Origin: Treponema sp. | GTDB lineage: Bacteria; Spirochaetota; Spirochaetia; Treponematales; Treponemataceae | NCBI GenBank assembly: GCA_016293495.1 | Contig: JAEDED010000007.1 | Span: 38,600-102,599, forward strand | DNA: 64,000 nt | Direction of reading: 5' to 3' | In this document: piece after piece, positions 8,961 through 16,719 of the stretch | How the letters are laid out: every line of letters begins with the position of its first letter | Position numbering within the stretch: the stretch's first letter is position 1 | The notes under the pieces: generated by a model | What the model saw: the letters and a program-made list of their open reading frames with translations, nothing else | The model's database searches: none | What the model was told of the DNA's origin: nothing | Made by a program: the position numbers and the translations under genes

Positions 8961-9656
8961 ATGTCAGAAGAAACTTCAGGCGAAATTAAAAACGCCGCGG
9001 TCTTTCATCATAGAATAAACTCAAACGTCCTTATTCCTGATTACAAAGAAGTATATCGTTACGCAGGAATTTTCGGAAAGGAAGATTTTGTTCCGGACGA
9101 ACAGCTTTCTCGTCTTGCAGAAGAGGCAGAAAAAGAAGTCTGCAACAATATGAACTGCCGCGGTCTTTATATTCGTTTTCCATTGACAGTGACCGAAAGC
9201 GATCAGATTACTTACGACGGAAAGTTGCTTTACGACATCAAGTTTGGTGACGTAAGTTTTTCGTCACACTTTTTAGGATTGAACTTAAAAGACTGCAATG
9301 CAATTTATCTTTTTGCCGCAACGCTTGGTCCTGCTGTTGATAAAGCAATTCAGAAAGCATCGCGGATTAATGCCGCAAAAGCAGTAATGCTTCAGGCAAG
9401 CGGTGCAATGTATATAGAAAAATATTGTGATGCTTTGATGGAGTTTTTATCAGAAGCAGAAAGTAAAGAAGGAAATGTTCTCTGCCCGAGATTCAGTCCC
9501 GGTTACGGCGACATTCCTTTGGAAATGCAGAAAACTTTTTTTGAACTTTTGCAGTGCCAGAAAAATCTTGCGCTTACATTAAATAATTCACTTATAATGT
9601 CGCCAGAAAAATCTGTCACAGCCTTTATCGGTGTTAAAAAAAATAACGGAGTGTAA
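8961..9656 (+). CDS. Free-standing methionine synthase activation-domain protein
   Basis: A 231-residue protein resembling the C-terminal SAM-binding activation domain of MetH. The motif RFSPGYGDIPL (near residue 180) matches the RxSPGYG signature, and the segment FAATLGPAVD is also typical. In full-length MetH this domain reductively re-methylates oxidised cob(II)alamin. Here it is a separate gene just upstream of a MetH that lacks the domain, an arrangement known from Thermotoga and others. The ATG at 8961 is used; a TTG at 8955 is an alternative start. Neither has a clear Shine-Dalgarno, so coupling to metF is likely (6-base gap). Confidence 0.8.
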   Translation: MSEETSGEIKNAAVFHHRINSNVLIPDYKEVYRYAGIFGKEDFVPDEQLSRLAEEAEKEVCNNMNCRGLYIRFPLTVTESDQITYDGKLLYDIKFGDVSFSSHFLGLNLKDCNAIYLFAATLGPAVDKAIQKASRINAAKAVMLQASGAMYIEKYCDALMEFLSEAESKEGNVLCPRFSPGYGDIPLEMQKTFFELLQCQKNLALTLNNSLIMSPEKSVTAFIGVKKNNGV

Positions 9657-9659
9657 AAC

Positions 9660-12179
9660 ATGAGCACAGAAAATACATACAACATCCGCGACCTTCTCGG
9701 AAAACAAGTTTTATTTTTTGACGGTGGAACTGGTTCTGTTTTACAGGCACGCGGTTTAAAACCTGGTGAACTTCCTGAAAACTGGAATATCGAAAAGCCC
9801 GAAGAAATAGTTCAGCTTAACTACAATTATTTTCTTGCCGGCTCAAATATCGTAAACACAAATACCTTTGGTGCTTTCAGTACAAAGTTTACCGGCAAAG
9901 ACGGTACTTACGACCTTGAAAAAATCATTGCTGCCGCTGTTAACAATGCAAAAGAAGCACGCCGTTTGATTTTAGAAAAAGATGCAGAATGCGGAATTTC
10001 TGTTCCACGTTTTATTGCATTTGATATCGGTTCATGCGGAAAATTATTAAAGCCGCTTGGAGATCTTGAATTTGAAGATGCTGTTTCTCTTTTTAAGACA
10101 ACATTCCTTTACGGTTTAAAATACGGACCTGACTGTATTCTTATTGAAACTATCAATGATGTTTACGAAGCTAAGGCTGCAGTAATTGCGGCAAAAGAAG
10201 CGCGTGAAGAAACCGGAGTTGATGTCCCGCTCATCGTTTCTACTGTATACGATGAAGGTCAGAAATCGCTCACAGGTTCAAGCCCAGAAATCGTGGCTGC
10301 CGTAATGGAAGGTTTAAGAATTGATGCTCTTGGAATGAACTGCAGTCTTGGTCCGGTTCAGATGAAGCCTATCGTTTCTCGTCTTTTACAGGCGACTACT
10401 TTACCGGTGCTTGTAAAACCTAATGCAGGACTTCCGAGAAGTGTAAACGGGCAGACAGTTTATGATGTTGATGACAATGAATTTGCACAGATTGTTGCAG
10501 GCTTTGTAACTGAAGGCGCTGCAATTGTCGGCGGCTGCTGCGGAACAAATCCTTCTTACATAAGTAAGCTTGTGGCAAACGTTAACAAGAACGGTCTTGA
10601 AGTAAAACCTTGTTCAACAAAGAAAAAATCAGTAATCACTTCAGGCACCAAGCTTGTAGAATTCGGCAAAGCACCAATCCTTATCGGTGAAAGAATCAAT
10701 CCAACCGGAAAGAAAAAATTAAAGGCCGCTTTAGTTTCAAATGACATTTCATATATCTTAAATGAAGGTATTACTCAGGAAGAAAAAGGCGCAGAAGTTT
10801 TAGACGTTAACGTCGGGCTTCCTGAAATTGATGAATGCAAAATGATGCAGACTGTCATCAAGGAACTTCAGGCTGTAACAGATCTTCCTTTACAGATTGA
10901 TACTTCTGATCCTGTAACAATGGAAAAAGCCCTCCGCCTTTATAACGGTAAACCATTAATCAATTCAGTTAACGGAAAGCAGGAAGTAATGAAAGAAGTA
11001 TTTCCTCTTGTAAAAAAATACGGCGGTATTGTAGTAGCCCTCGCCTTAGACGAACAGGGAATTCCTGCGACCGCTGAAGGCAGAATTAAAATCGTAGAAA
11101 AGCTTTACAATACGGCAGCTGAATACGGCATCGCTCCAGAAGACATTATCATCGACCCTCTTGCAATGACTGTCAGTGCTGACGATCAGGCAGCAGTTGC
11201 AACTCTCGCTACAGTAAAATATGTAAAAGAAGTTCGTCACGGACTTACAATCCTTGGCGTATCAAATGTTTCTTTCGGACTTCCGCTGCGCGAGCACATC
11301 ACTTCGATCTTCTTTACAATGGCAATGCAGAACGGATTAAGCGCTGCCATCATGAATCCGAACGCCATCGAAATGATGAAGGCCTGGACTTGTTTTAAAA
11401 CTATCAGCGGTCTTGATGCCCAGTGTCTCGGCTACATCGACTTTGCAGGTAAATATTCAGAACTGACGGCAAGTGCAGTTCCCGCTGCAGGAGTAGCAAG
11501 TGCGACTCCCAGTGCCCCAAAGGCCGGAGAAAATCCAGCCCTAGCAGATCCTTTAATCAAGGCAATCGTAAAAGGCTTAAAAGAAAATTCAAAACGCGAA
11601 ACAGAAAATTATTTTTCCGGCGCAAATGGAAAGCAGCTTTCTGCAATGGAAATAATCAACGACAAGATTATTCCTGCGCTCGACATCATCGGTAAAGACT
11701 TTGAACAGAAGCGCGCGTACCTTCCGCAGCTTTTGATGGCAGCAGATGCGGCTAAAGAAGCATTTGCAGTTATTAAAGATGAATTGAACAAGCGCGGTGT
11801 CGAAGAAGAAAGCAAAGGTACAGTTGTCATTGCAACAGTAAAAGGTGACATTCACGACATCGGTAAAAATATCGTAAAGGTACTTCTTGAAAATTATTCT
11901 TTCAAAGTAATCGACTGCGGAAAAGATGTTCCGCCCGAAACTGTTCTTGAAGCAGTCATTCGTGAACACGCACCGCTTGCCGGTCTTTCTGCATTGATGA
12001 CAACAACAGTCGGTGCAATGGAAGAGACAATCAAGCTGATTCACGAGAAAGCACCATGGTGCAAGGTATTTGTTGGTGGCGCTGTATTGAATCAGGATTA
12101 CGCAGATCAGATTCACGCTGACCAGTACACAAAAGATGCAATGGACAGCGTTAAGTACTGTCAGACAATCTGCGGCTAA
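9660..12179 (+). CDS. metH: Cobalamin-dependent methionine synthase lacking the activation domain
   Basis: An 839-residue MetH that transfers the methyl group from methyl-THF to homocysteine through cobalamin. Domains in order are homocysteine-binding (about 10-310, zinc cysteines in GMNCSLGP and GGCCGTNP), pterin-binding (about 340-600, LIGERINPTG) and an Ala/Pro linker near 620. The B12 cap and Rossmann modules follow, with the cobalt-ligand motif DIHDIGKN near residue 730. It ends where the activation domain would begin, about 390 residues shorter than E. coli MetH. The activation function is supplied by the preceding gene. GGAG precedes the ATG. It converges on the flavodiiron gene with only four bases between stops. 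Confidence 0.95.
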   Translation: MSTENTYNIRDLLGKQVLFFDGGTGSVLQARGLKPGELPENWNIEKPEEIVQLNYNYFLAGSNIVNTNTFGAFSTKFTGKDGTYDLEKIIAAAVNNAKEARRLILEKDAECGISVPRFIAFDIGSCGKLLKPLGDLEFEDAVSLFKTTFLYGLKYGPDCILIETINDVYEAKAAVIAAKEAREETGVDVPLIVSTVYDEGQKSLTGSSPEIVAAVMEGLRIDALGMNCSLGPVQMKPIVSRLLQATTLPVLVKPNAGLPRSVNGQTVYDVDDNEFAQIVAGFVTEGAAIVGGCCGTNPSYISKLVANVNKNGLEVKPCSTKKKSVITSGTKLVEFGKAPILIGERINPTGKKKLKAALVSNDISYILNEGITQEEKGAEVLDVNVGLPEIDECKMMQTVIKELQAVTDLPLQIDTSDPVTMEKALRLYNGKPLINSVNGKQEVMKEVFPLVKKYGGIVVALALDEQGIPATAEGRIKIVEKLYNTAAEYGIAPEDIIIDPLAMTVSADDQAAVATLATVKYVKEVRHGLTILGVSNVSFGLPLREHITSIFFTMAMQNGLSAAIMNPNAIEMMKAWTCFKTISGLDAQCLGYIDFAGKYSELTASAVPAAGVASATPSAPKAGENPALADPLIKAIVKGLKENSKRETENYFSGANGKQLSAMEIINDKIIPALDIIGKDFEQKRAYLPQLLMAADAAKEAFAVIKDELNKRGVEEESKGTVVIATVKGDIHDIGKNIVKVLLENYSFKVIDCGKDVPPETVLEAVIREHAPLAGLSALMTTTVGAMEETIKLIHEKAPWCKVFVGGAVLNQDYADQIHADQYTKDAMDSVKYCQTICG

Positions 12180-12183
12180 CAGC

Positions 12184-13341
12184 CTACTTTAATTCTTCTG
12201 CTAAAACATCAAGCTGCTTTTCAACATCTTCGTTTACTGCAATCTTGATTGTAACTTTGTTTGATGCAAATGTTATGTCTTTCATTCCTTCAAACTGAGC
12301 TGTCATTGATTTTGCAGCAGCCGGTGCCCATGCACCGTTTTCGATTAATGCAACAGTTCTCTTCTGGTAGTTACGTTCCTTTAAGTGTGAAATAAATTCT
12401 CTCATTGTAGGGAACACTTCACCATTGTAAGTTGTGCTTGCAAGAACAAGCTTTGAATGACGGAATGCATCTTCAACACATTCATATGTATCTTCACGGG
12501 CAAGGTCTGCAATTGCAACTTTAGGACAGCCTTTTGATTTTAAAAGTTCTGCAAGTTTTTCTGCTGCCTTTTTTGTATTTCCGTAAACTGATGTATATGC
12601 AATGAACACGCCTTCTGATTCTACATCGTAGTTAGACCAGATGTTGTAGTAATTCAAATATTTTTCAAGTTCAGAATCAAGAACTGGTCCGTGCAAAGGA
12701 CAGATAGTTTTGATTTCGATTGCAGATACTTTCTTAAGAACAGCCTGTGCGTTTGCTCCCAATTTTCCTATGATACCAAAATAATAACGGCGAGCTTCAC
12801 ATGCCCAGCCTTCAGGATCTTCAACATCATTTGCACCGAACTTTCCGAATGCGTCTGCACTGAATAAAACTTTTTCAGTTGATTCGTAAGTCATCATTAC
12901 TTCAGGCCAGTGAACATTTGGCGCTGCAATAAAATTCAATTTATGCGAACCTAATTCGATAACACTTCCTTCTGCAACAACAACCTGACGGTCAGCAAAG
13001 TCAGTTCCGAACATGCTCTTCATCATCACAAATGCCATTTTAGAAGCAGCGATTTTTGCTTCAGGAAATTTCTGCATAAAAGCTGCAACGTTTGCAGAAT
13101 GATCCATTTCCATATGCTGAACAACAAGGTAATCAGGTTTCTTTCCAGCAAGAACTTCTTCAATATTCTTGAGCCATTCTTCACCAAAGTTCTGGTCAAC
13201 TGAATCCATTACCGCAATCTTATCATCAAGAATTACATAAGAGTTGTAAGCCATTCCAAGCGGAACTTCAAACTGCCCTTCAAACAGATCTATCTGATGA
13301 TCGTTTACGCCAACATATTTAATTGAATCTGATACTTTCAT
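12184..13341 (-). CDS. Flavodiiron protein (class A, FprA/NorV-type)
   Basis: A 385-residue flavodiiron protein: an N-terminal metallo-beta-lactamase-like diiron domain plus a C-terminal flavodoxin domain from about residue 245 (AYTSVYGNTKKAA). Diiron ligands are visible as H76-x-E78-x-D80-H81, then the histidine in NVHWPE, the aspartate in SADAFG and the histidine in CPLHGP. Such proteins reduce O2 to water or NO to N2O and protect anaerobes. There is no rubredoxin domain, so an external electron donor is needed. It lies downstream of the Fur/PerR-type gene, which suggests redox control. AGGAG lies six bases before the ATG, directly after an intrinsic-terminator-like hairpin. Confidence 0.92.
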   Translation of the reverse strand: MKVSDSIKYVGVNDHQIDLFEGQFEVPLGMAYNSYVILDDKIAVMDSVDQNFGEEWLKNIEEVLAGKKPDYLVVQHMEMDHSANVAAFMQKFPEAKIAASKMAFVMMKSMFGTDFADRQVVVAEGSVIELGSHKLNFIAAPNVHWPEVMMTYESTEKVLFSADAFGKFGANDVEDPEGWACEARRYYFGIIGKLGANAQAVLKKVSAIEIKTICPLHGPVLDSELEKYLNYYNIWSNYDVESEGVFIAYTSVYGNTKKAAEKLAELLKSKGCPKVAIADLAREDTYECVEDAFRHSKLVLASTTYNGEVFPTMREFISHLKERNYQKRTVALIENGAWAPAAAKSMTAQFEGMKDITFASNKVTIKIAVNEDVEKQLDVLAEELK

Positions 13342-13352
13342 ATTTTTCTCCT

Positions 13353-13386
13353 AAAAAAATCAGTCCACAATTTTCACCGTGAACTG
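13353..13386 (-). terminator. Terminator/attenuator hairpin abutting the flavodiiron ribosome-binding site
   Basis: On the minus strand an 8-bp stem (13379-13386 with 13361-13368, one G-U pair) is followed by seven T at 13353-13359. These run straight into the AGGAG ribosome-binding site at 13348-13352. It should terminate the regulator transcript, or act as an attenuator for the flavodiiron gene. Confidence 0.65.
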
Positions 13387-13426
13387 AAAAATTAAAATTA
13401 ATTTTGCAGTTTATTTAACCGCAGTT

Positions 13427-13813
13427 TTATTTATTACACTCAGGACACAAGCCTGTAAAAATCAGATTGTGTGCGCTGACTTTGAATCCGTCTTTAGCCA
13501 TCTGAGCAGAAACTTTTTTTGTTTCTACACTTATGTTTCCAGGAACGTCAAACATTTTTCCGCAGTTCTGGCAGCAAAAATGATAATGTTCATGAAGTCT
13601 TGAATCATAATGATCTGATCCGTTCGGAACACTGATCTTCAAAATCTCACCGGTTTCTGAAAGCAATCCCAAATTTCTGTAAACAGTTCCGCGGCTGATG
13701 TGAACATCAACAAGTCTTGCCTGTTCATAAATTTCGTCGGCTGTCGGATGAGTATAATTGTCTTTCATTATTTCCATAATGATTTTTCGCTGGTTAGAAT
13801 TTCTAGTCTGCAT
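13427..13813 (-). CDS. Fur-family regulator, PerR-like
   Basis: A 128-residue ferric-uptake-family repressor. The winged helix (RKIIMEIMKDNYTHPTADEIYEQ through SRGTVYRNLGLLSE) is followed by the metal-binding dimer domain with HEHYHFCCQNCGK and a terminal CPEC. The two CxxC pairs fit the structural zinc site of Fur/PerR proteins. The assignment to PerR rather than Fur or Zur rests on neighbours (flavodiiron protein, pflB) and is inference. The ATG at 13813 has TATAAT six bases upstream and no ribosome-binding site. An imperfect copy of the pflB operator overlaps its -35 region, suggesting autoregulation. Confidence 0.85.
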   Translation of the reverse strand: MQTRNSNQRKIIMEIMKDNYTHPTADEIYEQARLVDVHISRGTVYRNLGLLSETGEILKISVPNGSDHYDSRLHEHYHFCCQNCGKMFDVPGNISVETKKVSAQMAKDGFKVSAHNLIFTGLCPECNK

Positions 13814-13819
13814 TGTTCC

Positions 13820-13847
13820 ATTATACCTGATATTGGAAAATTGTAAA
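13820..13847 (-). promoter_or_regulatory. Promoter of the Fur/PerR-type gene
   Basis: On the minus strand TTTACA (13842-13847) is 16 bases from TATAAT (13820-13825), which ends six bases before the ATG. This is a well-formed sigma70-type promoter for a leaderless mRNA. Confidence 0.7.
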
Positions 13848-13867
13848 TAGTAATAAGTCCTATTAAG
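13846..13867. promoter_or_regulatory. Operator copy 3 (Fur/PerR-type box at the regulator's own promoter)
   Basis: A 22-base site matching the pflB boxes at 19 of 22 positions, with one half (CTTAATAGGA on minus) conserved. It touches the TTTACA -35 box of the regulator, as pflB box 2 does at its own -35. This implies the same repressor. Confidence 0.6.
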
Positions 13868-13883
13868 ATATTCCTTAAATAGA

Positions 13884-13913
13884 AAGGCTCTCTTCAATAA
13901 CAAAGAGAGCCTT
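13884..13913 (-). terminator. Hairpin downstream of pflB
   Basis: A perfect 11-bp stem, AAGGCTCTCTT (13884-13894) with its complement at 13903-13913. T-rich sequence follows on the minus strand. It probably ends the pflB transcript just before the regulator promoter. Confidence 0.6.
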
Positions 13914-13919
13914 GAAAGT

Positions 13920-13948
13920 CCTGTACTGCGAGTGAGATACAGTACAGG
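13920..13948 (-). terminator. Second hairpin downstream of pflB
   Basis: A perfect 9-bp stem (CCTGTACTG at 13920-13928 with 13940-13948) lies about 18 bases after the pflB stop. It has no clear T run; it may protect the 3' end or act together with the next hairpin. Confidence 0.4.
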
Positions 13949-13965
13949 TTTATCTCATACACGCA

Positions 13966-16308
13966 TTACATTGCTGCGTGACAAGTGCGGGCAATAACAT
14001 CATCCTGCTGTTCTTTTGTCAGGTTGATGAATCTTACTGCGTAACCTGATACGCGGACTGTAAAGTTTGCATATTCAGGTTTGTCAGGATGAGCCTGGCA
14101 GTCTTTGAGTTTTTCAACTCCGAATACGTTTACATTCAAGTGGTGTGAGCCCTGGCTGAAGTATCCGTCAAGAATGTTTACAAGGTTATCAACCTGTTCA
14201 TCTTTAGCGTGTCCCAAAGCGGTTGGGTTGATAGTCTGTGTATTTGAAATTCCATCAAGCGCATAGTGATAAGGAAGTTTTGCAACAGAGTTCAGGCTCT
14301 TGATCAAACCTTTTGTTTCTGCACCGTACGAAGGATTTGCTCCAGGCGAGAATGGTTCTCCGGCTTTGCGTCCGTTAGGAAGCGCACCAGTTGCTTTTCC
14401 GTAAACTACGTTTGAAGTAATTGTAAGGATTGAAGTTGATGGCACTGAGTTTCTGTAAGTAGGATGCTTTCTGATCATTGTCATGAATGTCTTCAAAAGC
14501 CAAACTGCAATTTCGTCAGCTCTGTCATCGTCCTGTCCGTAACGTGGGAAGTCACCTTCAATCTCAAAATCTTTTACTAAAGTAACTGTATCAGTAATCT
14601 TTCCTGTTTTCTTATCAACTACATCGTATTTTTCGCGGATTACTTTTACCTTTGCGTATTTCATTGCACAGAGGGAATCTACGACGTGAGAGAAGCCTGC
14701 AATACCAGTTGCAAACGAACGCTCGATGTCTGTGTCTTCAAGCGCAAGTTCTGCAGCTTCGTAGTAATATTTGTCGTGCATGTAGTGAATTGCATTCAAA
14801 ACATTTACGTAAACATCAGCAAGCCATTCAAGCATCGCTACATATTTTTTTTCTACGATCTTGTAGTTTGAAGCGTCGATTACATCAAAGTCAATTGGTT
14901 CATAATTTGGACCGATCTGAAGACCTTTTTTAAGATGTTCGTCTTTACCACCATTGAAAGCGTAGAGCAAAGCTTTTGCAAGGTTTGCACGTGCTCCGAA
15001 GAACTGCATTTCTTTACCAGTTTTAGTTGCAGATACACAGCAACAGATTGAGTAATCATCACCCCATACAGGTCTCATTACATCATCGTTTTCATACTGG
15101 ATCGAAGAGGTATCAATCGAAATCTTTGAACAGTATTTTCTGAACGATTCAGGAAGTCTCTTTGAATAGAGAACTGTCATGTTAGGTTCAGGTGAAGGTC
15201 CCATGTTTTCGAGAGTGTGAAGGAAGCGGTAATCGTTCTTTGTTACCATTGAACGGCCGTCCTGTCCAAGTCCGCCAACTTCGAGAGTTGCCCAGATCGG
15301 ATCTCCTGAGAACAGCTGATTGTAAGCTTCGATACGTGCAAAGCGAACCATGCGGCACTTCATTACAAAGTGGTCAATAAGTTCCTGAGCTTCTTCTTCT
15401 GTCAAAACGCCGGCCTTGATATCGCGTTCGATATAAATGTCAAGGAATGTTGAAACGCGTCCGACTGACATTGCAGCACCGTTCTGTGTCTTGATTGCAG
15501 CAAGGTAACCGAAGTACAGCCACTGAACAGCCTCGCGGGCATTCTTTGCAGGGGCAGAAATATCATAGCCGTAAATTGCAGCCATTTCTTTCATTCCTTT
15601 GAGGGCCTTGATCTGTTCTGTAACTTCTTCGCGCTTTCTGATAATTTCTTCAGTCATTGTGCCGTCACCAAGGTTATCAAAATCTTCCTGCTTGTATTTA
15701 ATGAGCTGGTCGATTCCGTACAATGCAACGCGGCGGTAGTCACCTACAATTCTTCCGCGGCCATATGTGTCAGGAAGTCCTGTAAGAATGTGAGCAGAAC
15801 GGACTGCCTTGTGTTCAGGAGTGTAAACATCGAATACGCCCTGGTTATGAGTCTTGTGATAAACAGTGAAAATCTTTTCAAGTTCAGGATTAACTTTGTA
15901 GCCGTACATAGCACAAGCCTGTACTGCCATGTTAATTCCACCGTAAGGCATAAATGCTCTTTTCAGAGGTTTGTCAGTCTGAAGACCAACAACTTTTTCA
16001 AGTTCCTTTCCTTCAGGGCAGATATAACCTGCTGCATGTGAGGTAAGACCAGTTACGACATCAGTATCCATATCGAGAACACCGGTTCTTTTTACGCCGT
16101 CAAGGCCAACAGAAACTTTGTCATGTTCTTCTTTCTGAAGCTTCTGAAGTTCATCAAACAGCTTGTTTGTAGCTGCAGTCGGACCTGCGAGGAAGCTTTC
16201 ATCTCCATCGTAAGGTGTGTAGTTTTTCTGAATAAAGTCGCGGACATTTACTTCTTCTTTCCACAAGCGGCCTTCAAAACCGTTCCAGCCTTCAATAGTC
16301 TTTTCCAT
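13966..16308 (-). CDS. pflB: Formate acetyltransferase (pyruvate formate-lyase)
   Basis: A 780-residue glycyl-radical enzyme that splits pyruvate into acetyl-CoA and formate during fermentation. The adjacent catalytic cysteines are in SICCCVSATKTG, and the glycyl-radical loop RVSGYAVRF is near the C-terminus, about 25 residues from the end, as expected. Length matches classical PflB. The activating enzyme gene (pflA) is not in the window next to it. AGGAG lies just before the ATG. The promoter upstream is flanked by two copies of a strong palindrome, so the gene is probably repressed by the nearby Fur/PerR-type protein or a similar dimer. Confidence 0.97.
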   Translation of the reverse strand: MEKTIEGWNGFEGRLWKEEVNVRDFIQKNYTPYDGDESFLAGPTAATNKLFDELQKLQKEEHDKVSVGLDGVKRTGVLDMDTDVVTGLTSHAAGYICPEGKELEKVVGLQTDKPLKRAFMPYGGINMAVQACAMYGYKVNPELEKIFTVYHKTHNQGVFDVYTPEHKAVRSAHILTGLPDTYGRGRIVGDYRRVALYGIDQLIKYKQEDFDNLGDGTMTEEIIRKREEVTEQIKALKGMKEMAAIYGYDISAPAKNAREAVQWLYFGYLAAIKTQNGAAMSVGRVSTFLDIYIERDIKAGVLTEEEAQELIDHFVMKCRMVRFARIEAYNQLFSGDPIWATLEVGGLGQDGRSMVTKNDYRFLHTLENMGPSPEPNMTVLYSKRLPESFRKYCSKISIDTSSIQYENDDVMRPVWGDDYSICCCVSATKTGKEMQFFGARANLAKALLYAFNGGKDEHLKKGLQIGPNYEPIDFDVIDASNYKIVEKKYVAMLEWLADVYVNVLNAIHYMHDKYYYEAAELALEDTDIERSFATGIAGFSHVVDSLCAMKYAKVKVIREKYDVVDKKTGKITDTVTLVKDFEIEGDFPRYGQDDDRADEIAVWLLKTFMTMIRKHPTYRNSVPSTSILTITSNVVYGKATGALPNGRKAGEPFSPGANPSYGAETKGLIKSLNSVAKLPYHYALDGISNTQTINPTALGHAKDEQVDNLVNILDGYFSQGSHHLNVNVFGVEKLKDCQAHPDKPEYANFTVRVSGYAVRFINLTKEQQDDVIARTCHAAM

Positions 16309-16360
16309 ATTTTTCTCCTTACATATCCCGTTGTAATAAGCGGAGGTATTATCTTTTTTT

Positions 16361-16387
16361 ACTTAATAGGAATTATTCCTATTAAGT
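16361..16387. promoter_or_regulatory. Operator copy 1 at the pflB start region
   Basis: A 27-base palindrome with perfect 13-bp arms around a single central T and core TAGGAATTATTCCTA. It lies immediately downstream of the pflB -10 box, over the expected transcription start. Confidence 0.75.
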
Positions 16388-16394
16388 ATCATGT

Positions 16395-16424
16395 ATAATA
16401 TACACCATTTTTAGGATTTGTAAA
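16395..16424 (-). promoter_or_regulatory. pflB promoter
   Basis: On the minus strand TTTACA (16419-16424) and TATTAT (16395-16400) are separated by 18 bases. The promoter sits between operator copies 1 and 2. About 75 bases of leader precede the pflB ATG. Confidence 0.65.
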
Positions 16425-16444
16425 TAGGAATTATTCCTAATAAG
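16423..16444. promoter_or_regulatory. Operator copy 2 at the pflB -35
   Basis: It contains the same core TAGGAATTATTCCTA (16425-16439) and touches the TTTACA -35 box of pflB. Its centre is 58 bp from that of copy 1. The rest of 16445-16620 is AT-rich with no gene or further signal that I can see. Confidence 0.75.
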
Positions 16445-16622
16445 CATTTTCTTTATTTTTTTTTTATAAATTTAACTGTACAAAAGACTTGTGTAATATT
16501 TTTTCTGGCAATTCCCTGAACTATTCATACCTTTTATTTTTTCAAATCCACCGCATTTTCATACAAATTCCTCTAAATACGCGAAAATTCCCTTTTAATA
16601 CTAAAATTCCTTCTTACAATTA

Positions 16623-16651
16623 TTGACATATTCAGATGACAGTAGTAATAT
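16623..16651 (+). promoter_or_regulatory. xylB promoter
   Basis: TTGACA (16623-16628), 17 bases, TAATAT (16646-16651): a near-consensus promoter. It is followed directly by the CCGTGCACGAGCACGA operator. Confidence 0.8.
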
Positions 16652-16657
16652 AAAAAC

Positions 16658-16672
16658 CGTGCACGAGCACGA
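16658..16672 (+). promoter_or_regulatory. Probable LacI-type operator at the xylB start site
   Basis: The motif CGTGCACGAGCACGA overlaps the predicted +1. The same 15 bases recur just downstream of the -10 of the isomerase operon at 35181, and the core TGCACGAGCA recurs before the lacI-type gene. As RNA it would fold into a hairpin with an ACGA loop. Confidence 0.65.
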
Positions 16673-16719
16673 AGAAATATTGCATTTCTTTTCTTTTTTA
16701 TCCTTTGGGGGAACATTTT

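Noticed and set aside
14652..14933. Plus-strand open frame inside pflB
   Set aside because: Antisense shadow of a highly conserved enzyme with no start signals.
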